From Eublepharis macularius (lineage: Eukaryota > Chordata > Lepidosauria > Squamata > Eublepharidae), in assembly GCF_028583425.1 (NCBI RefSeq), contig NC_072806.1:38238001-38302000 (forward strand): a DNA stretch of 64,000 nt. Reading direction: 5' to 3'. The position numbers and the translations under genes were made by a program. Within the stretch, counting starts at the first letter, position 1. Every line of letters begins with the position of its first letter. Below are positions 24,001 through 30,000 of the stretch, piece after piece. The notes beneath the pieces were generated by a model, which searched no databases, was not told the DNA's origin, and was given only the letters and a program-made list of their open reading frames with translations.

Positions 24001-27000
24001 GGGGGCCTCTGAGAAGTAGGAGAAGGAAAAGTTGAAGGCAAAAAACAAATTCTGTAGTGAAGAAAACAAAGTATGTTTGGACAGAAACTCTCATAGAAGT
24101 CACAACAGGTAGAACTACCCTATATATTTGTAGTTTAACCTATGAGATTGAAAAAACACTGCTCTTTAATAACATTTTCACTAGAACCTCAATTGTTGCC
24201 GAAATTATTTACGTTTAAACAAAAAAGTTTTAAATGTTTGCAAATGTTGTGTGTATACAGTATACATAGAAATTATCATTACCTAATATTATAGTCTGTC
24301 TTATGTCATAAATCATACTACATATTTTGAGTAAAAAATTCTTTCAAATTCTCACTGTAAAAGCAAAAAAAGTCACTTTTTTCTCCCAGTATTCCACAAA
24401 TTCCTCAATTTTTCTGTTGGATTTTTTTTAAAGTACTTAAAAATCCCGTTTCATCCTCAAACCCCCTCCCCTTTCCCCAAGCCATCATATCTCTGGCCCT
24501 GCAACCCAATGGAAATGTCCTAAAGAGATATCGAAGAGGGCTAAAAGAAGTGATATGGGTTTTCTCGAAAAATTTGGACTGGAAAGTTATCCAGTGTCAT
24601 AAAAAGCATGTGAACTAAATTTAGCATGTTCAATCTGTTTAGTAAACAATATACCCCATGTTAATTTTATGTCTCAATAGTAACAAATACTTGAGCATTT
24701 TATTAAGGGGAATATAAAATGTGGTTTAAGTGTTACGTGCAAGACACATTCAAAGTTTTACGAGAAAATAATTTTTATTGGGATAATACTAGTAAAAGCT
24801 TTAAGACAACATAGCATGCAATTCCCTTACAATGACAAATGTAAGGGGGGAAAAGGTGCTAAAACTGTAGACACTCTAGTTTAAAAGCACACTCAAAAGA
24901 ACTGCATGATGTGCTGTGCTTGTCCGTTTATCTATTTCACCAGACCACGACGCCTGCTCACAGCGACCACTGGGCTTTCTCCGACACCTGCAGTACCTGC
25001 TGATTCCATATCAGATGGGTGGTGGAAAGTGCCATCCAGTCGTAGCTAACTTACGGCGCCCCCTGCTGAGATTTCTAGGCAAGAGACAAAAAGAGGCTGT
25101 TTGCCATTGCCCGCCACTGCACAGCGACCCTGGTCTTCCTTGGAGGTCTCCCATCCAATTACTAACCAAGGCCGACCCTGCTTAGACTTATTGTCGAAGG
25201 CTTTCACGGCCGGAGAGCGATGGTTGTTGTGGGTTTTCCGGGCTGTATTGCCGTGGTCTTGGTGCTACACCTCTGAAGATGCCAGCCACAGCTGCTGGCG
25301 AAATGTCAGGAACTACAATGCCAAGACCACGGCAATACAGCCCGGAAAACCCACAACCACCACCTGCTAGGATCTGAGGAGACAGGGCTATCCCATATCA
25401 GACTGGTGATGACAATACCCCTTGCACTGTGTGAGAGGAGGCACGTAAGAGTTTTAGCTTCGGCTGTCCAAGTCAAATTAAAAACATGTCAGGTGAATTA
25501 GTAACTTGATTTTTTAAATTAGTGGTTTAATCTCCCTATATCCAGTTTATAAAATCAAACATATATTTACACTTTTCTGAGGGAAAGTCACCAATAAACA
25601 TGACAATTTCTGAACTACCACACTTGCCAAATGGCAAATATGTGAAAAATTTTCTGCGGAAAAATAAAGCAATAGAAAGATTTCTGTGGAAATCTTCTAT
25701 CTCCAGATAGAAGCATGCAAGCACTAAAGATCAGATTCCTAATTATTTCAACTTAAGCACAAAACCACGTTCTTTGGTTCGAGTTTTGGAGTAGACGGCC
25801 ACATCCAGTCCAAGCCCTTACTGAAGCCAAAGGCAAAGACGCTGCGCTTTCTGCCGGTTTTTTTTTCCAGTGTTCACACTACAACCAAGCAGCACCAACA
25901 ATATTTCATGGGGTTTCTGTTATTTTAAGCTGGTTTTTTGCTAGCTTTATTTCGGTGCTTTACTCGTAGTGTTTTTGCAGTTTTAAGTTGTATAACAGTG
26001 TTATTGTTCTACTGGTAAAAAACCCCAGCAACTAGTTTTGGTTGAGAGGTGGGGAAATAAAAATTTTTGCATTTACAGCCCACCCGCCATAAACTCAAAA
26101 CAGTGCACACAGAATTCCAAAATGCGCCCCCCCCCATTCAGCTACCAGCCACCTTGTCGTTTTAACAAACCTGCTCCATTCTGCCCCCTTCCCCCACTTT
26201 GTTACAGGGCATACATGAATTAATCACATTTGCACTTTAACGTACTTGGTTAATTAATTTTATTACTGCTTATTGTATGTTGATTTTAGAATTACTGTTT
26301 TCTTGTTTTTACTGATTTTAACTGTTGTTCACCGCCCAGAGCCCCTGAGGGGGGGGGGTGATTTATAAATCGAAATAATAAAATAAAATAAAGCTGCAAA
26401 ATTTGCATGCTCTTTCTTTATCCAAGACCCTAAAGAGCCGTCATCAGACTGGAGAGCCAACGCCAAACTAAATAGTCTAATAGTGTCAGATTTTCTTTAT
26501 TCCATGATAAACTGGTTCTATTTATTTCAATAGGGCTTGACAAAATTTCTACATGAAAAACATTAACTTTCTAAATCCTGAATCTGCACAACAAGTATGC
26601 AGTCTGTATACCACCATCTAGAGCGCCTGGGAAAATATGCCAGTCACATGAGGTCATACAGCCAACTATCCTGGCCAAGTTAGTTATGACCTTTTAACTT
26701 GCCCTACGTAACTAGCATGATCTTCTAGCAAATAAAGTTATGTGAATAAGCGTCAGATGTTTCCTCTGCATTGCAGATTTGAGGTGGGAGGCAAGAAAAT
26801 ATGTGAAGAGAGTGGCAGGAAGGGACTACAAGAGCCCACTCTGCAGGAGGCCAACTAATTACACCCTGCTTAGATTATGCAAACCATGGACTAGGTGCAT
26901 TTGGTTCCACTGCCCAATTTATTTGACTTCTAAGTTGTGTGTTTTCAGTTACTTTAAATTTTGTTGCAAGGCTTGTAAAAATACAAGCAAAACATACTCG

Positions 27001-30000
27001 AAGCAACATACTTGCGGCCAGCAAACAGCAAGCTTCTCTGGAGTGCTTCGCCTTCAGCCAACTCGTGAACGCCAGTGTTTGGAGTGTCTATGACAGAAGA
27101 GACCCTGAGAGCTAAACTACAAGAGATGAATTACACGAGGACACTCGTGTGAAGGGAGCTGCAATGTTAGCCGGGAAGCTGAGTTTTAAAAGACAGATCG
27201 GAAGGCTGTGTCGATTTCCCCTCTCTACAGAGCCGGCAAAGATGGCTCCTCAGAGGGGTTGCTAATTTCCTCTTCACCTCCTAGAAGGGGAAGTGAAACT
27301 GACAGAGCCTTCTGAGAGGCAGAGAGGAAATAAACCCTCTGAGGAGCGGATCTTTGCTGGCTCTGTAGAGGGAGGAAATTGACAAAGCCTTCCGATCTCT
27401 TTTAAAACTCAGCTTCCCAGCTACACCACAACTCCCTTCACGTGCGCATCCGTGCGTAATTCGTCTCTTGTAGCTTAGCTCCCAGTTCCAACTCCCACTC
27501 TGTCATAAAACTCACTGGCTGCTTTCTCTTGGCATAGCCTCCCTTACAGGGGGAGTTCTCAGGTGCCTGCCACTGGCAGCAAACACCTGGGGATTTGCCT
27601 CCTTGCCCGCCAACCCGCCAGTGGTCAGTGGGAGGTGGCAAGCTTCCAGAGGTTGCCCGCCACCAGCAAGCATCCCAGAAATGTGCACTGTGCGCGCAAG
27701 CTCCAAAGGGATGCAACGACGTTACCCCCGGAAATGAAGCTGTTGCACCGGCCACAGGAGCATTCCTGCGTTTCGTATGGGGCCGATTTGGGCCCCAAAC
27801 AGGCCGAATCAGCTCTGCACGGATCATGGGAGTGCTCCCGTGGCCAGTGGGACGATGTCACTTCTGGAGGTGACGTCATCATGCAGGTGCCAGAACACAT
27901 GCAAAGAGGACCTCGCTGCCAGCATGCCCCCCCCTCCCCAGTGGGAGAGTATAGAGACCCGGCAACCCCACTCACAGGATCACTACGCAGAGAAAATGGA
28001 GTAAAATGTTCTTGGATGGATCTGAGTTTAATTTCCAGATTCTGAATGGGAAAACCAGAATGGGGCAATGGTTGAATTAGGATCTGGGAAGACCCACGTT
28101 CAAATCTCCACGCTGCCATAGAACCTTTCTGGGTGACCTTGGGCCAGTTACACACACAGCCTAACCTACCTCACAAGGTTGTTGTAAGGATAAACTGAAG
28201 AAGGGATAAAATGTTGTAAGGCCCCTTGGGTTCCCACTGGGGAGAAAGAGTAGATATAAGTGAAATAAATAAAATGAACGAAAAACCCTTGCTGTACCCG
28301 GTGATCACAGCAACGGGGTTGAATCCAAAAACGTGTTCTCAGACGGGTCAGGACAGGGTCTCCATGCGCAGATTAAAGAGTCCCTTGGTTCACCTTTCTA
28401 GCCAGGGCTGGGAAAAACACCTGGCCGAGTCACTGAAGGCCCAAGAGCCAAACTAGATGAAAACGGGGCTGCCACCTCTGCTTAGGCATGCCTGGCTCCA
28501 TCGGGTATCTGCTCGCCACCTGAGTCAGACCCTCAGTCCGCAGAGCGCAGCTTTGCCCGCCTCTTACGCAAGTTGACTGAGGGCGAGGAACCTCGGAGCC
28601 CAGGGCTGGAAAATACTGGGTCATCAAGGCAGGGAGCCTCGGGCAGGGGGGTAAGGCTTTCTAAACACCTGTTCCTGAGAAAAAAGCTGGAGAAGGAGCC
28701 CAGCGGGCTTCAGCATGCAAAGCACGGGCTCTACCATGCAGGGGTTAACAGTGTGTGCAGGCAGCCTGGAGGAAGAGTGGCCTTGCTCGACAATGAGACT
28801 CCCCCCCAATAAGGTGGGGAGCTGCATCGACAGCGTCTACCACACTCAAGTCTGCTGTGCTTGCCTCCAAACGTGGTGCTAGGCTGTACCACTACAGACT
28901 GCAGGTGGGAAAAATCACAGGGTTAAAGCACCCCCCCCAACCGTGTCAAGATTCCCTGCAAATTAGCACATTAGGAGGGAAGATTCTAGTGCTGTGTTAG
29001 TCATCCCACTTACAGGGATGAATGTAAGGGAGGGGGAAGATAAAACGCTTCATTCAAGTTCAAAGTGGTACAGTCCATTCTAACTTGTTCTGCTGCACAG
29101 GGAGAGCAGCCCATAACCACTGGATACTCAAGTAATGTGAAGCTCGGTGTGAGCCACCTCCCTCAACCCTGCCTCAATTTGGCTAAGTGAAAGGGACCCC
29201 ACGCTAATGCCACTGAGCTCACAGCATTCAGAGCAGCCACGTGTGGCAATTTAAAGCCCCCCCCCCCCACATCTGGAGCCAGTTAAGGATGCTCAAGCTT
29301 CCGGGCCCACCCAGGCATCCATAAGAGACAGCCGGGGCACTCACGGCAGGCACATTCTGTCGGCTGAACTGCTGCATGCAAAATTTCTCACATTCCAAAC
29401 TGAGAGCTTGGAATATTTGGACATTTTGGCACAGGAGTAACTGACAACACTTCTCTGCCTCAGCAAACAGATCTGGCATCTTCCAGAGATCCCACTGGGT
29501 GGCTCCATTTGAGCAACGGGAGGCCAAGCGCAACATCAGCAGCCATGGTTTTAGACAGAAGCCGTCTGCAGGCGATGCAGAAGTAGAAACTACAAACTGG
29601 TTTTGCAGCAGTTCATTGGTGAGGCCGCACCTTGTCCCTCCTGTGCAAAAAAAACCCTCAAGGGACTCAAATACTACGCAGAAGGCGGGCTGCTTCTTAG
29701 TCTGACTTCACTTCTCGGTTCAGAGGGCTTTGCAGAATAGGTGCACATCTGCCAAGCTTTGAAAAAGCTCAACAGCCGCAACTTCACAGCTGGGAGAGCT
29801 CATTGGTACACACACAGTTGCAGAAGCCCTTCCAAGAACACCACCACCAAGTAGGTCAGGACCTGATCTCACTGCTGCAGAGACTTATCAGCTTGCCCGA
29901 GGCGGCCCCTGTGAGTTCATGGCGGAGGCAAGAGACGGCAAGCAGGACTCGGGCTTCTCCGCCTCTCTTTCACATGTGAGAGAGGAGCTTCAGGTCAGGC

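Noticed and set aside
25130-25190. Possible 5S rRNA gene
   Set aside because: Only the internal-promoter part resembles 5S. It is followed by a SINE body and interrupted by a MITE.
27625-28155. 176-codon minus-strand ORF
   Set aside because: It overlaps a fold-back repeat and a SINE in the opposite direction; the frame is a by-product.
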